Below are positions 1-10,150 of a stretch of 64,000 bases of DNA, piece after piece. The notes below the pieces were generated by a model that was given only the letters and a program-made list of their open reading frames with translations, ran no database searches and was not told the DNA's origin. The DNA is from Kaistella yonginensis. Its GTDB lineage: Bacteria; Bacteroidota; Bacteroidia; Flavobacteriales; Weeksellaceae. The stretch's first letter is position 1, and every line of letters begins with the position of its first letter. The stretch spans positions 1-64,000 of the forward strand of contig NZ_JAUFQB010000019.1 in assembly GCF_030409525.1 (NCBI RefSeq). The letters are read 5' to 3'. The position numbers were made by a program, and so were the translations under genes.

Positions 1-45
1 TATTCTATATATCAAACACTTAAATACATAAAAAAGTGCTTTTTT

Positions 46-284
46 ATGTATTTTATTTCTATTACATTTGGTTGTGCAACAAGCACATCGCATTGGCAAA
101 ATGGCAGGTTAAGTGCTAAATTGAAAGTTTCTGCATTTTATTCCGCCGAATGTGTTCCACATTCGCTTTTTATTTGTAAGTTAGCTCTGTGGAAACACAT
201 CGGCTACGTTCTCGCTAAATTGAACTTTTTGTCCAATTTATCCGCCACTTCGCCAATGCGTTTCCCGTTATGTGCCATTTTTGA
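46..284. repeat. Structured non-coding leader upstream of tet(X)
   Basis: This stretch is rich in inverted repeats rather than coding sequence. CGCATTGGC at 89-97 is complementary to GCCAATGCG at 252-260, and GCACAT just outside the first pairs with ATGTGC just outside the second, so the ends can fold together with a bulge. Inside is a perfect 8-bp hairpin, CGAATGTG at 147-154 with CACATTCG at 158-165. A GCTAAATTGAA motif occurs twice, near 116 and 212. A nested fold with two paired end boxes resembles an integron attC site or a mobile-element end, but no clear core sites are seen, so the identity is open. Confidence 0.4.
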
Positions 285-1451
<1,167 letters not shown>

Positions 1452-1503
1452 AACAGAAAGGCGAGGAAATGAAAGAGAAAATAGTTAAAACAGACTAACA
1501 AAA

Positions 1504-2355
1504 ATGGTATTTTCATTAAATCATATTATCTCGGAGATACAGCGAAAAGAAAATAAAATTTCTGTGTCTGCCACCAATGCGATTGATGAAGCGTACCAAA
1601 TGCTGATATTCCTGAAAGAATATTTATGGTCGATGAGGGAGGTGGTTACAAAACAAGGCTTTAAAAACCAATGGGAGGAAATCAATTTCTTCCGCAACAT
1701 TAAACCGTATATTCTCTCTAAACTCATTTACCACAATAAGATATTTCGCATACAGACATGTTGTCCTGTTGACGGAGGGAAAATGTATGCAAGTTATTTT
1801 TCAGAACAGTTGCAGGAACTAAAACAGGAATACAAAGAGCATATCTACTATTCTGATTTTTACAGGTATTATCGTTCGGGAAGAACCGATCGTGATGAAA
1901 CCTACTTTAGGTTAGGCAACATTAATTTCCACGATGGTCTGAACAGTTTCGTCTTTGAAATTGACCCACTTTTTTCAACTTATTATGACAACAAAGTGGC
2001 TCGGATAATAGCAAATGAGCTACTCTATACCTACATACTCCAAAAAATTAACGATGATGAAATAGCAGGCTCTCTTTCTGCAAGAGATATTTCATCCGAT
2101 GGTATTCTTTGGACGGATAGCAAAAATGCCTTGATAGAACTTATTTATGCTCTTTATGCGAATGGCTCTCTTTCCTATGGTAAAGTAGGAATACGAAAAG
2201 TCAGTTTAGTTTTAGAAAAACTATTCCGGATTACTTTAGGAGATCTGCATAACTCTTTCCATCGAATGAAATACCGTGCCGGTTCCCGCACCTCGTTTTT
2301 AGACCAACTGAAATCTTCTTTGGAAGAATATATGGATAAACAGGACGGGAGGTAG
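1504..2355 (+). CDS. RteC-type conjugative element regulator
   Basis: This 283-residue soluble protein resembles RteC, the regulator that in CTnDOT links tetracycline sensing to excision. The resemblance is clearest in the C-terminal half: residues about 180-283 contain NELLYTYIL, then WTDSKNALIELIYALYANGSL, and a basic region ending in a helical tail. It follows tet(X) on the same strand with 52 bp between them. No RteA or RteB partner is visible in the window, so either they lie to the left or the element is a reduced one. The start ATG at 1504 is preceded by an A-rich stretch. Confidence 0.8.
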   Translation: MVFSLNHIISEIQRKENKISVSATNAIDEAYQMLIFLKEYLWSMREVVTKQGFKNQWEEINFFRNIKPYILSKLIYHNKIFRIQTCCPVDGGKMYASYFSEQLQELKQEYKEHIYYSDFYRYYRSGRTDRDETYFRLGNINFHDGLNSFVFEIDPLFSTYYDNKVARIIANELLYTYILQKINDDEIAGSLSARDISSDGILWTDSKNALIELIYALYANGSLSYGKVGIRKVSLVLEKLFRITLGDLHNSFHRMKYRAGSRTSFLDQLKSSLEEYMDKQDGR

Positions 2356-2358
2356 GGT

Positions 2359-3423
2359 TTATTTAGTATTTAATTGGGTGTATTCAAGATTTATATTTTC
2401 AATGTCATAGACATTAGTTTCAATGCACTTGAATTTTTCAGGATAAAATATTGCAACGTTATAACCCTGCGAATATAATGAACTTCTAAATTCTATACCG
2501 TCAAATCCCATTGATTTTATCAGTTCTGAAAGATACTGTGTTGGCAGATAATCCAATTCGCTGTCATTCTTTCTTCTTGGCTTTGAAAGTTCTTCTTCTA
2601 ATTTATCAATGAAAGAACCGTGTAACATAACTTCTTCTAAAGACTCTAATTCTGCAAGCCTGAATACATCGTATGTGGAGCGACTTAAATTAACTACTCT
2701 TATGTCTTCTTCAAGTTTAAATGTACCGACAGAAACGTAATCAAATAAACTTGCTCTTGCTTCATATAAAGTTGTTGTTATGTCATTAGCAATATAGAGA
2801 TAAGAAATACCATTTGGATTGGCTCTTCCGCTTTTAGCTAATTCATTAGGAGGATTACCCATTTGTTCGAAAGGATACCCCTGTGGATTATTACTAATTC
2901 TTGCTCGATAAAATTTCTTTCCCTTTTTGTAATCTTTCTGAAAATGTTTGAATAAGGATTTTAATTTTTGTAAATCCAAAGCATTTACAAAATGAAATCT
3001 ATTTACGGTTTTTATTTCTTCGGAAAACTTATCCCAAGAAAGGAAAAGCGGTTGAGTAACGTCTTCCTCTGCTCCTGTATTATGAAACCTTAATCTTACA
3101 GGGTTGTCTAAAACATTTTGATAATTGGCAATGTCATCTTTAATAATCTCAGCAATGAGCTGTTTTATATTATTTGTATCAATTAGTTTTTGGGTAAATA
3201 CCTTTTTATGAAAATCCGTAATGATTTGACTTTCTAATGGTTTTCCATTGACGGTATCAACTTCATACAAGTCAATAATCCCAAGAAAGAAAGGGTTTAA
3301 TTCGGAAGCCTCATAGACACTCACATTTTCGGACAGGCAATAATCACAATTATCTGTTATCTTGTTACCCAAAATGATAGCATTTATATAACTGCTCTCA
3401 AAACAATTTGTGCAACAATTCAT
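2359..3423 (-). CDS. RES-domain protein with N-terminal zinc-ribbon-like segment
   Basis: The C-terminal half is a RES domain, the fold of toxins such as MbcT that degrade NAD+. Visible family signatures are FYRAR at 171-175, GRANP at 199-203, the acidic YEAR at 220-223, TQYLSE at 295-300 and FRSS at 312-315. The N-terminus has paired cysteines (C4-x2-C7 and C26-x2-C29) that could bind zinc, followed by a mostly helical region of about 120 residues, as in proteins annotated HEPN/RES N-terminal. It is the last gene of a minus-strand operon and starts 1 nt after the stop of the sce7725-like gene. A role as the toxic effector of that operon is inferred. Confidence 0.82.
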   Translation of the reverse strand: MNCCTNCFESSYINAIILGNKITDNCDYCLSENVSVYEASELNPFFLGIIDLYEVDTVNGKPLESQIITDFHKKVFTQKLIDTNNIKQLIAEIIKDDIANYQNVLDNPVRLRFHNTGAEEDVTQPLFLSWDKFSEEIKTVNRFHFVNALDLQKLKSLFKHFQKDYKKGKKFYRARISNNPQGYPFEQMGNPPNELAKSGRANPNGISYLYIANDITTTLYEARASLFDYVSVGTFKLEEDIRVVNLSRSTYDVFRLAELESLEEVMLHGSFIDKLEEELSKPRRKNDSELDYLPTQYLSELIKSMGFDGIEFRSSLYSQGYNVAIFYPEKFKCIETNVYDIENINLEYTQLNTK

Positions 3424-3424
3424 A

Positions 3425-4366
3425 CTAAATCAATTTCAATACTAAATCTATATGGTTCATTAAGGAAAGTTTCTTCAATGTCCCTAATCCTGGAAAGTGT
3501 CCGTTTTCGTGAAATCGTCTAAATTCAGATATAGCAATAGAGTCATAGCCTGTTTGGTCACACCAAGCAATAAGTTTATCTAACGCCTCAGCAAACTTTC
3601 CTGCAATATCTGATGTGTCATCATTTGAGTCAGAAACAAAATGTTTAACTTTTATTCTATTTGTCTGTGCTTCCGCATAAGATAAATGTATCGCAACAGC
3701 ATAGGGAAGAAACCCTGTTTCCGAATATTCCTCTCCAATAGAAAGATAGTCCGAAAAACCTTCAAACCCTTCTTCTTTGTAATAGATATGTTCTTCTGAA
3801 AAATTGCTTTCATCTACTTGCAAATAATCCGCATTCTTTGTTTGAGCATTGAAATAATCATCAAGTTCAATTAAGGTATTTCTTTCAAAATTTCTAAAAT
3901 ATCTTCTACTTGTCGATGATAGATTGATTACATTATATCGAATGGCAAAATGTTCTTGATATGATTTAAGAACATCTGAAATGTTATCAAACACGGCATT
4001 ATGAATAATACTTAGAGCAGGAATAACTTTTGCATATTGTTGTAAAATGCCAATAGCTTTTGAATGGTCTATCCTATTATGGAAAATAACACCTATCTGA
4101 TAATTTGTATAATCTCCAACTGAACTGCTAATAGCATTAAAGATTGCATTGGTATCTTTGAATGTTCCTACTTGTGGATTAACAACAACTGTAAAGTTGA
4201 TATCATTACTTGCTAATTCTTTTATCGTAGTCTTTAAAGTAGAAGAATCCTTGACAGGTTCAATAATAGGAGATACTTTTTCTTTATTTGGCAAAAGAAC
4301 AGGTTTAGTTAATTCTCTTATTCCTATCAACTCAAACTGCTTTCCTCTTATATACGGTTGATACAT
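3425..4366 (-). CDS. sce7725-like / beta family protein
   Basis: This 313-residue protein opens with MYQPYIRGKQFELIGIREL and soon after has SPIIEPVK, the characteristic beginning of the beta/sce7725 family related to the phage T4 beta protein. The rest is an alternating helix and strand pattern typical of a barrel-like domain, with no catalytic motif that I can name. Its start overlaps the end of the upstream sce7726-like gene by 19 bp, and its stop is 1 nt from the RES gene, so the three genes are probably co-translated. The family is often found next to sce7726 proteins; its biochemical role is not established. Confidence 0.8.
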   Translation of the reverse strand: MYQPYIRGKQFELIGIRELTKPVLLPNKEKVSPIIEPVKDSSTLKTTIKELASNDINFTVVVNPQVGTFKDTNAIFNAISSSVGDYTNYQIGVIFHNRIDHSKAIGILQQYAKVIPALSIIHNAVFDNISDVLKSYQEHFAIRYNVINLSSTSRRYFRNFERNTLIELDDYFNAQTKNADYLQVDESNFSEEHIYYKEEGFEGFSDYLSIGEEYSETGFLPYAVAIHLSYAEAQTNRIKVKHFVSDSNDDTSDIAGKFAEALDKLIAWCDQTGYDSIAISEFRRFHENGHFPGLGTLKKLSLMNHIDLVLKLI

Positions 4367-5217
4367 ACGCTTTTGGTTGCTAAAAAATTATACAATCTTT
4401 GATATTCCTGCTCATTAAAATCCAAAGAATTACAAATGTGCTTTAGTTCTCTTGGGGTTTTAGATGATTTCAGCAAGTCGGGGTTCAATAGTTTTCTCTC
4501 TTTTAGTTTATTTAATACCTGCTTTTGAAAATCAACTATATCAATTGTGGCAAGTAGTTCGTAACAAGCTCTAAAAATCTTTGTATTAGGAACATCAGGG
4601 ACAGAACCAAAATTAACAGCAACTAAATCAAGATACTCTTGCTTTCTCAATATTTTAAAAATAGTTTCAAAGTCGAAGAAAGATTTATTTGCATCTGCCT
4701 CTTTTATTGTTTCCAATTTATTTTTGGCATTTAATGCGATAATACCAATGCTTGTATTTTCGTATTCAACTTGGAGCTTTTTAGCATATTTTTCATCTGT
4801 AACAATATGTACCTCATTGGCAAATTTTTGGTAGTCATTTATTTGTTTTGCCAATTTTTCTAATCCGTCAAGTTCCGTTTTAATCTCATAGACTCTTACA
4901 GCACCGTTCAACATAACCAAGTCAGCTTTTGAAGCACCAATTTTTAGTTCATTAAGTGTTAATGTTGATTTTAAGCTATGAGTTTTTATAATATCAATAA
5001 TCAAATTATTCTTATAGATGTATTCACATCTATATTGCTTTTGTAAGGACTTATATAAAGACTTGATTATGTCTAAGTTGGTTTCGTATGAGGTAGTGTT
5101 GAAGTATTTATCTATTTGTTTTTGAAAAAGCACATAATCGTCTTCCCGTACTATCTTTTGGAACATAGGCGGGGAGAAAATTTGTGATAATACTCTCAAC
5201 TTTTGTATAGTTTTCAT
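4348..5217 (-). CDS. sce7726-like protein with PD-(D/E)xK nuclease signature
   Basis: This 289-residue protein is the first gene of the minus-strand trio. Residues 90-129 carry a nuclease-like core: E90, D99 in KADLVMLNG, E111-I-K113 in VYEIKTEL, and Q125 with Y129 in a following helix. This is the D...ExK...Q arrangement of PD-(D/E)xK enzymes. The remainder is helical. It overlaps the sce7725-like gene by 19 bp. The pairing and the motif fit the sce7726 family. I infer a DNA- or RNA-cleaving role; the substrate is unknown. The start ATG is preceded by more than 300 bp of AT-rich non-coding sequence that would hold the promoter. Confidence 0.75.
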   Translation of the reverse strand: MKTIQKLRVLSQIFSPPMFQKIVREDDYVLFQKQIDKYFNTTSYETNLDIIKSLYKSLQKQYRCEYIYKNNLIIDIIKTHSLKSTLTLNELKIGASKADLVMLNGAVRVYEIKTELDGLEKLAKQINDYQKFANEVHIVTDEKYAKKLQVEYENTSIGIIALNAKNKLETIKEADANKSFFDFETIFKILRKQEYLDLVAVNFGSVPDVPNTKIFRACYELLATIDIVDFQKQVLNKLKERKLLNPDLLKSSKTPRELKHICNSLDFNEQEYQRLYNFLATKSVCINRI

Positions 5218-5400
5218 ACTACTTCTTTACATTACAAAGGTAACAAATTACGAAAAGATAACTATTATAATGCTTGATAATTCGGTTTCGTGGCTTAAAT
5301 AGGTTATAAATTTAGTCAAAAAAATGTACCAACATATACTTTAACATTATAAAACAGTATCAACAAATATATTTTTTCATTAGGGTTCTACTTAATGCTT

Positions 5401-5496
5401 TTAGGCAGTAGCTTCGTGACTTAACGAGTTTAACCGTTCCAAATCTTCCAAAAAATGTTTCGAGATTTGTTCGGGTTCGGCTACAAAAGTCCAGTA
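5401..5496 (-). pseudogene. 31-codon C-terminal remnant of a lost gene
   Basis: Read on the minus strand, this stretch stays open for 31 codons (ending ...FLEDLERLNSLSHEATA) and stops at 5401-5403, with an in-frame stop immediately upstream at 5497-5499. The composition (regular helix, no low-complexity bias) looks like a real protein C-terminus. The upstream stop falls in the loop of the hairpin at 5485-5511, as if an element boundary had cut the gene. I do not recognise the parent family. Confidence 0.4.
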
Positions 5497-5515
5497 TTAT
5501 ACTGGACTTTTTCTA
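5485..5515 (+). terminator. Strong hairpin terminator
   Basis: A perfect 12-bp stem is formed by AAAAGTCCAGTA (5485-5496) and TACTGGACTTTT (5500-5511) with a 3-nt loop, followed by further T residues. It can work in either direction. It lies between the mobile-element genes and the DUF3810 gene. Confidence 0.6.
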
Positions 5516-5837
5516 TTTACAATTCACTCTATTTTTTATCGAAATAATGTAATTTGTGATTAATAATCATAATTTATGTTATCTGAATGTTTATGCTTGT
5601 TTAGATGTGAATTTATTTTAATTTATGCGTTTTAAATGCGGGAAACGTAACGATAATTTTTTATAGGTCAATTTTAACATTTTTTATGGCAAAAGGTTTT
5701 GCTATTATAATTATTAGTGGTACATTTACAACGCTTTAATATTGGCATTTGTCAAATTAAAGCAATAAATTTTTTTTCATCATTTGTGTTTTTAGAATCG
5801 CGTCGTAAGATGCGATTCTTTTTTTTTATAAAATCCT
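5512..5837. other. AT-rich intergenic stretch, no gene found
   Basis: This very AT-rich spacer separates the tet(X) element from the chromosomal genes. I see no coding frame longer than about 20 codons, no tRNA fold and no insertion-sequence ends. Its only clear structure is the hairpin at 5794-5819 near the right end. Confidence 0.5.
5794..5829 (+). terminator. Hairpin followed by a T-tract
   Basis: AGAATCGC (5794-5801) pairs with GCGATTCT (5812-5819) across a 10-nt loop, and nine or so T residues follow. The T-tract is on the plus side, so it would terminate transcription coming from the left. It would also separate the mobile element from the minus-strand DUF3810 gene. Confidence 0.55.
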
Positions 5838-6821
5838 CTATGGCTGATAACGGATAAGGAAATCAATGAAATAGGAGTAGGTAATGCTGCCTTCTTGTTG
5901 GTTACTCTTCAGGAATAGGTCATTGGTAAATCCGAAAAAATCATCCAATAATCCTTCGTGTTTTTTTACGAAAAGTTTCTCGGCAAGCCGGTCACGTTTC
6001 ATTTCTGGGGAATATTGCATGATAATTTCATTAACAAAAACTCTTTCATTTTCAGCAAGTGAATGAAGTAATGTTTTTAAAACAAAATATTGAGTACTGT
6101 ATTTTAAATCGGTATTTCTTGCCTTTTCACCAATTAAAAAACCAATGAAATTTGCTTCTTGCTCTCTGGCGTAACCGAGTTGATGAGCGCTTTCATGTGC
6201 AAGCGTAAACGGGACATACGTTGATGGCAGTGTGGCGTTGTACTGCGCTTCTGCGGTGAAAGGATTGTAATACCCAAGAATCCCAGTATAACTCATCACA
6301 GGTTCAAACAGGCTGGGTTTCAGGGTGCTAACTCCTGTGCCTTTTTTGTTATTCCAATACGAGGGAATCTTGACTTGATTGGAGAGAACCTCTGCTTTAA
6401 TCGAAGGTAGATCTGTTATGATAAAGACACCGCGATCATCTTCATTTACTAAAGTTCTCGTTTTCTTGCATTTTTCTAAATAGACCAAAGTAAGTCGTTT
6501 CACCTCTTCCACTGTTATTTCCTTTTCTGGAAGTTTGTCGAGTATGGGTTGTTGAAAATATAGCATTCCCCAAGAAACCTGATACATTAAATAAAGGATG
6601 TTGAGGGCTATTAATCCTCGCAATAAAAATTTTCGCCGACTGTTTTTATAAGAAATTTTAAAGAGGAAGTAACCAAAACTAACAATCAGTAGAATGTAGA
6701 AAATATCACCAACTGAAAATGGGACGATAGAAAATAATTTTTGATGGAAATATTTCTGAAATTCAAAAAACCATTCAAAGAAATTACTGGCATATTTGAT
6801 TTTCGAGAGGGTAAAAAACAA
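5838..6821 (-). CDS. DUF3810 family membrane metalloprotease-like protein
   Basis: This 327-residue protein starts with an N-terminal membrane region (segments about 35-55 and 66-88) and continues with an exposed domain. That domain contains a zinc-protease signature, HESAH at 209-213, with an acidic residue in REQEANF about ten residues later. This is the DUF3810 layout, common and uncharacterised in Bacteroidota. The substrate is unknown. It lies 61 bp downstream of the MFS transporter gene on the same strand and may share its transcript. The start follows a short G+A stretch and leaves the first hydrophobic region intact. Confidence 0.82.
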   Translation of the reverse strand: MFFTLSKIKYASNFFEWFFEFQKYFHQKLFSIVPFSVGDIFYILLIVSFGYFLFKISYKNSRRKFLLRGLIALNILYLMYQVSWGMLYFQQPILDKLPEKEITVEEVKRLTLVYLEKCKKTRTLVNEDDRGVFIITDLPSIKAEVLSNQVKIPSYWNNKKGTGVSTLKPSLFEPVMSYTGILGYYNPFTAEAQYNATLPSTYVPFTLAHESAHQLGYAREQEANFIGFLIGEKARNTDLKYSTQYFVLKTLLHSLAENERVFVNEIIMQYSPEMKRDRLAEKLFVKKHEGLLDDFFGFTNDLFLKSNQQEGSITYSYFIDFLIRYQP

Positions 6822-6882
6822 AAGAAATTGGGCAAGTAATAAACCAGCCCAAAATCTTTTTTTCTTATATGTTTTTAGTAGA

Positions 6883-8646
6883 TTAATGATTGCTGCTTGG
6901 TTCTTCTCCCATTACAATGCCTTGTTTTTTAAGGATTTTTGGGGTTACAAAACCATAAAAAGCAAGATATGCAAAACAAAGAATAGGAATAACATAAGAA
7001 AAATGGGTCCAGGTAATTCCCATAATTCCAGCAGGATTGGTTAAATCAAAATCGCAAATATAACCTTGAATTAATGGAATGATCCCACCACCTAAAATCA
7101 TCATCACTAAAAATGAAGATGCTTTTCCCGTGTTTTTACCAAGACCTGCGATTGCTAAATCAAAAATTGATGGCCACATAATCGAACAAAACAAACCACC
7201 AGAAATAAAGAAATATTTAGCCATTTCTTTGTCAGGGTAAACCAATCCCAAAAACATCATTGCAATTCCGGCGATCCCGAAAATCATTAAAGTTTTGCCT
7301 GCATTTTTACCTCCAATAAGACTCATGATAACAAAGGCAATAATCCAAATGGCGTAAATATAGAACGATGAAACATCTTTGCCACTCAATTCGTTTGCAA
7401 CAATGATAATTAAAAATGCTATAAACGGAACAATGAATTTCAAAATCATGTTCGTTATCTTAGAAATATTAAAAACATTGATACTTCCATTCCATCGTCC
7501 AATCATCAAACTTCCCCAATAGAGCGAGACGAATGGCGCAATATTATGTTCTAAAATCCCTCCGAATTCTTTGGTATGCAACAAAGCGGGCAGATTACTG
7601 ATGATCGAAACTTCTACCCCTACATAAAGGAAAATTGCGAGCATTCCTAAATAGAGTTGGGGATAGTCTAAAATTCTAAATTTTGTTGTTCCTTCTTCTA
7701 TGACAGCTTCCTCTTCTTTTGCTGGATCTTCGATTTTAGAAAAAAGCATAAATACAGCAACTAAAATAAATGCGAGCCCTAGGACAATAAAAGGAGTTTT
7801 TACTAATTTTAAATGATCTTTAACGAACCCAATTGGGTAGCTGATATTAGTCGACCGTTGTTTGATTTCACCAAGTTTAGTAGAATATGCATCAATTTGG
7901 GAATCATTTGCAGCCGCATTTTCTTCAATTGAAGCGATTTGCAGCTCAAGATCACTGATGTTTTTTTCTACGGTTGCAACAACCTCATTAACTTTTATAG
8001 GATCATCTTGATTGTCTTTTCTTAAGTCCAGTATGTTTTTGGTGAGTTCTTCACGATGAACTTGATATTCGTTTTTAACGATTTCAATTTTCGTTAAATT
8101 TTCGTTTTTGGGTGCAGAGTCTTCTTTGTTGCCCATTCCGAATAACGCGATACCCACTAAAATAGGACCTATTGTTGTTCCTAACGAATTAATTCCTCCG
8201 GCCATTGTTAAACGGTGTGCGCCAGTTTGTGGACTCCCCATTTTGATCGCCAACGGATTGGCAACGATTTGCTGAACAGAAAAACCTAAACCTACGATGA
8301 ATAAAGCAGTTAAGAAAAACCAGAAACTAGCCGCAGAAGCTGCCGGAACAAATAAGAATGCTCCAATCGCGGATATTACCAATCCTACAGCAAGTGTTTT
8401 CTTATAACCAAATTTCTGTAAAATATCGGTTTTAATAGAAATAATAAAAAAGATGACTGAGCCAACAAAATACGCCACATAAAACGCCCAAGCTACAAGT
8501 TGACTCTGAACTTGGGAAAGAACAAACCATTTCTTGAAAACGGGAATTAAGATATCATTACTAGCGGCGACAAATCCCCAAAAAAAGAACACTACAATTA
8601 AGGATAAAAACTGTGACCATTTGGTCTGTTGCTGATTAGCATTCAT
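6883..8646 (-). CDS. FucP/GluP-type sugar MFS transporter with coiled-coil insertion
   Basis: This is a 12-helix major facilitator protein of the inner membrane, most like the fucose/glucose/galactose proton symporters of Bacteroidota: FFFWGFVAASNDIL near residue 20, GLGFSVQQIVANPLA near 119, and GGINSLGTTIGP at 150-161. At 587 residues it is well over 100 longer than typical family members. The excess sits at about residues 174-272 between helices 5 and 6, as a highly charged, probably coiled-coil segment. The sugar is not predictable from sequence. It is followed by DUF3810 on the same strand and preceded by an unlinked acyltransferase. Confidence 0.82.
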   Translation of the reverse strand: MNANQQQTKWSQFLSLIVVFFFWGFVAASNDILIPVFKKWFVLSQVQSQLVAWAFYVAYFVGSVIFFIISIKTDILQKFGYKKTLAVGLVISAIGAFLFVPAASAASFWFFLTALFIVGLGFSVQQIVANPLAIKMGSPQTGAHRLTMAGGINSLGTTIGPILVGIALFGMGNKEDSAPKNENLTKIEIVKNEYQVHREELTKNILDLRKDNQDDPIKVNEVVATVEKNISDLELQIASIEENAAANDSQIDAYSTKLGEIKQRSTNISYPIGFVKDHLKLVKTPFIVLGLAFILVAVFMLFSKIEDPAKEEEAVIEEGTTKFRILDYPQLYLGMLAIFLYVGVEVSIISNLPALLHTKEFGGILEHNIAPFVSLYWGSLMIGRWNGSINVFNISKITNMILKFIVPFIAFLIIIVANELSGKDVSSFYIYAIWIIAFVIMSLIGGKNAGKTLMIFGIAGIAMMFLGLVYPDKEMAKYFFISGGLFCSIMWPSIFDLAIAGLGKNTGKASSFLVMMILGGGIIPLIQGYICDFDLTNPAGIMGITWTHFSYVIPILCFAYLAFYGFVTPKILKKQGIVMGEEPSSNH

Positions 8647-8690
8647 ATGTTTTAATTATTTCTTGAAACAAATATAACTATTTTAATTTC

Positions 8691-9416
8691 TCAAATTGAG
8701 ATTTTCAAAATATTTTTAATTTTCTGATGGGCTTCAGCCTTTAGCGATTCAATGGATTGATTCGGTGCGATGATATCATTGAAATAAACTTTCACTTTCC
8801 CTGGGCGACCTTTAGAATAGTCAAAAGGAAACATTTCTTTTAACCCAACAAAAGTAAATACTGCAATCGGTGATTGATGCTTGGAAGAGAGCGTAAAAGC
8901 ACCATCTTTAAATGAATCCAAAATTAGGGTCGTGTCATCGGGTACGCCTCCTTCTGGGAAAATAACAATGCTTTGCCCTTCTTCCATTCGCTCCGCACAA
9001 CGGCGATAAACATCAGCGCGACTTCGGGGAGATGTTCGATCGACTATCACGCAAATTCTTTTATAAATAATCCCGAAAATTGGAATCTTAACAAGTTCCT
9101 TTTTTCCCACATAGCATAAAGGATGCTGCGGCATTAAAATACACGGCAACATCACATCCATAATCGAGGTGTGGTTAGAAATAAAAACGTACTGCTGATT
9201 TTTGTCAATTTTTTTGTCCGTCAACTTTATTAATTCGTAACGAAAGCCCATGCCGTAGAACATTCCCAGACACCACAAACGAATAAAAAAATAGGCATAA
9301 GGATAATGCTCCTTTTTTATGGATAAAAGTAAAACAGGAATTCCTAAAATGATGGTTAAAACTGCGCCCAAAATGATCATCCAGCCACGCCAGATATAAT
9401 TTAATATTTTTGTCAT
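8691..9416 (-). CDS. PlsC-like 1-acyl-glycerol-3-phosphate acyltransferase
   Basis: The 241-residue protein has an N-terminal membrane helix (about 12-32) and the two catalytic blocks of the PlsC family: NHTSIMD at 81-87, giving the HX4D motif, and FPEGG at 153-157. It probably transfers an acyl chain to lysophosphatidic acid or a related lysolipid at the inner face of the cytoplasmic membrane, in phospholipid synthesis. The exact acceptor is inferred only from the family. It is a stand-alone gene on the minus strand, 44 bp from the MFS gene and 60 bp from the GtrA gene. Confidence 0.85.
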   Translation of the reverse strand: MTKILNYIWRGWMIILGAVLTIILGIPVLLLSIKKEHYPYAYFFIRLWCLGMFYGMGFRYELIKLTDKKIDKNQQYVFISNHTSIMDVMLPCILMPQHPLCYVGKKELVKIPIFGIIYKRICVIVDRTSPRSRADVYRRCAERMEEGQSIVIFPEGGVPDDTTLILDSFKDGAFTLSSKHQSPIAVFTFVGLKEMFPFDYSKGRPGKVKVYFNDIIAPNQSIESLKAEAHQKIKNILKISI

Positions 9417-9476
9417 GTACTCTTAAAAATTATTTTTACAAAGATTGCGAAAATAGTTTGGTGTAAATTTTTACGG

Positions 9477-9950
9477 TTAACCATTAAAAATCACTTTTTT
9501 CTTAACCGAGTAATTTAGTATAGAAACCAACAGAATTGCTGCGATTTTACTCAAAATCTCTTGGCTGATAACGAAAAAGCCGAGGTCGATGTGCTCCTTA
9601 AACACAAATCTAAAGAAAACTTGAAAGAAAGCAAGGCTAATGATTGTAGAGAAAAAAGAAACGAACATAAAATAAACAAACTCTTTCCTTTTGGAATGTT
9701 TGCCACGTTCAAAAACAAACCAAATGCTTAAAAAGTAATTGGTGATGATACCGCAAGTCGTAGAGAATATGTTACTTAAAGGAAAGTGAATCCCGTGAAA
9801 ATTATTTTCCTGCGAAAAAATCTGCGGCAAATAAACACTAAATGTTTTAAATGAACCGATTTCTACCACGGCACTTAGTGCGCCGGCAAGCACAAATAGT
9901 AAAACCTGTTTTTGTTTTAGTATAATTTCTTTCATAGATAGGTGATGCAA
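9477..9950 (-). CDS. GtrA family membrane protein
   Basis: The 157-residue protein has four hydrophobic segments (about 12-32, 54-75, 86-108 and 124-148) and the pattern of the GtrA family, including NYFLSIWFVFERG after the second segment. GtrA-like proteins are thought to move polyprenyl-linked sugars or help cell-surface polysaccharide synthesis; no glycosyltransferase partner is adjacent here. The listed start begins MHHLSMKEII; the internal Met at residue 6 is an equally plausible start. Confidence 0.78.
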   Translation of the reverse strand: MHHLSMKEIILKQKQVLLFVLAGALSAVVEIGSFKTFSVYLPQIFSQENNFHGIHFPLSNIFSTTCGIITNYFLSIWFVFERGKHSKRKEFVYFMFVSFFSTIISLAFFQVFFRFVFKEHIDLGFFVISQEILSKIAAILLVSILNYSVKKKVIFNG

Positions 9951-10150
9951 ATTTAAAACTATATGTTAAACAATCAGAAAAACTTGTTAAAATATTTTTT
10001 TACATCGATTTATTGTTTAATTTTAATTTCTCAATGTAGATCGTATAGGGTTACTTAGTCATTTTTAATGAGTTATTGAATGTGTTTTTGGATCCTAATC
10101 AGCAGTGTAATTTTCAAGAACGTGTCTAAACTTAAAATCTATTAATTGTC

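Noticed and set aside
5221..5837. tRNA or other stable RNA gene at the element junction
   Set aside because: I looked for a cloverleaf or a CCA-type tRNA end, the common target of integrases, and saw none; the hairpins there are terminator-like.
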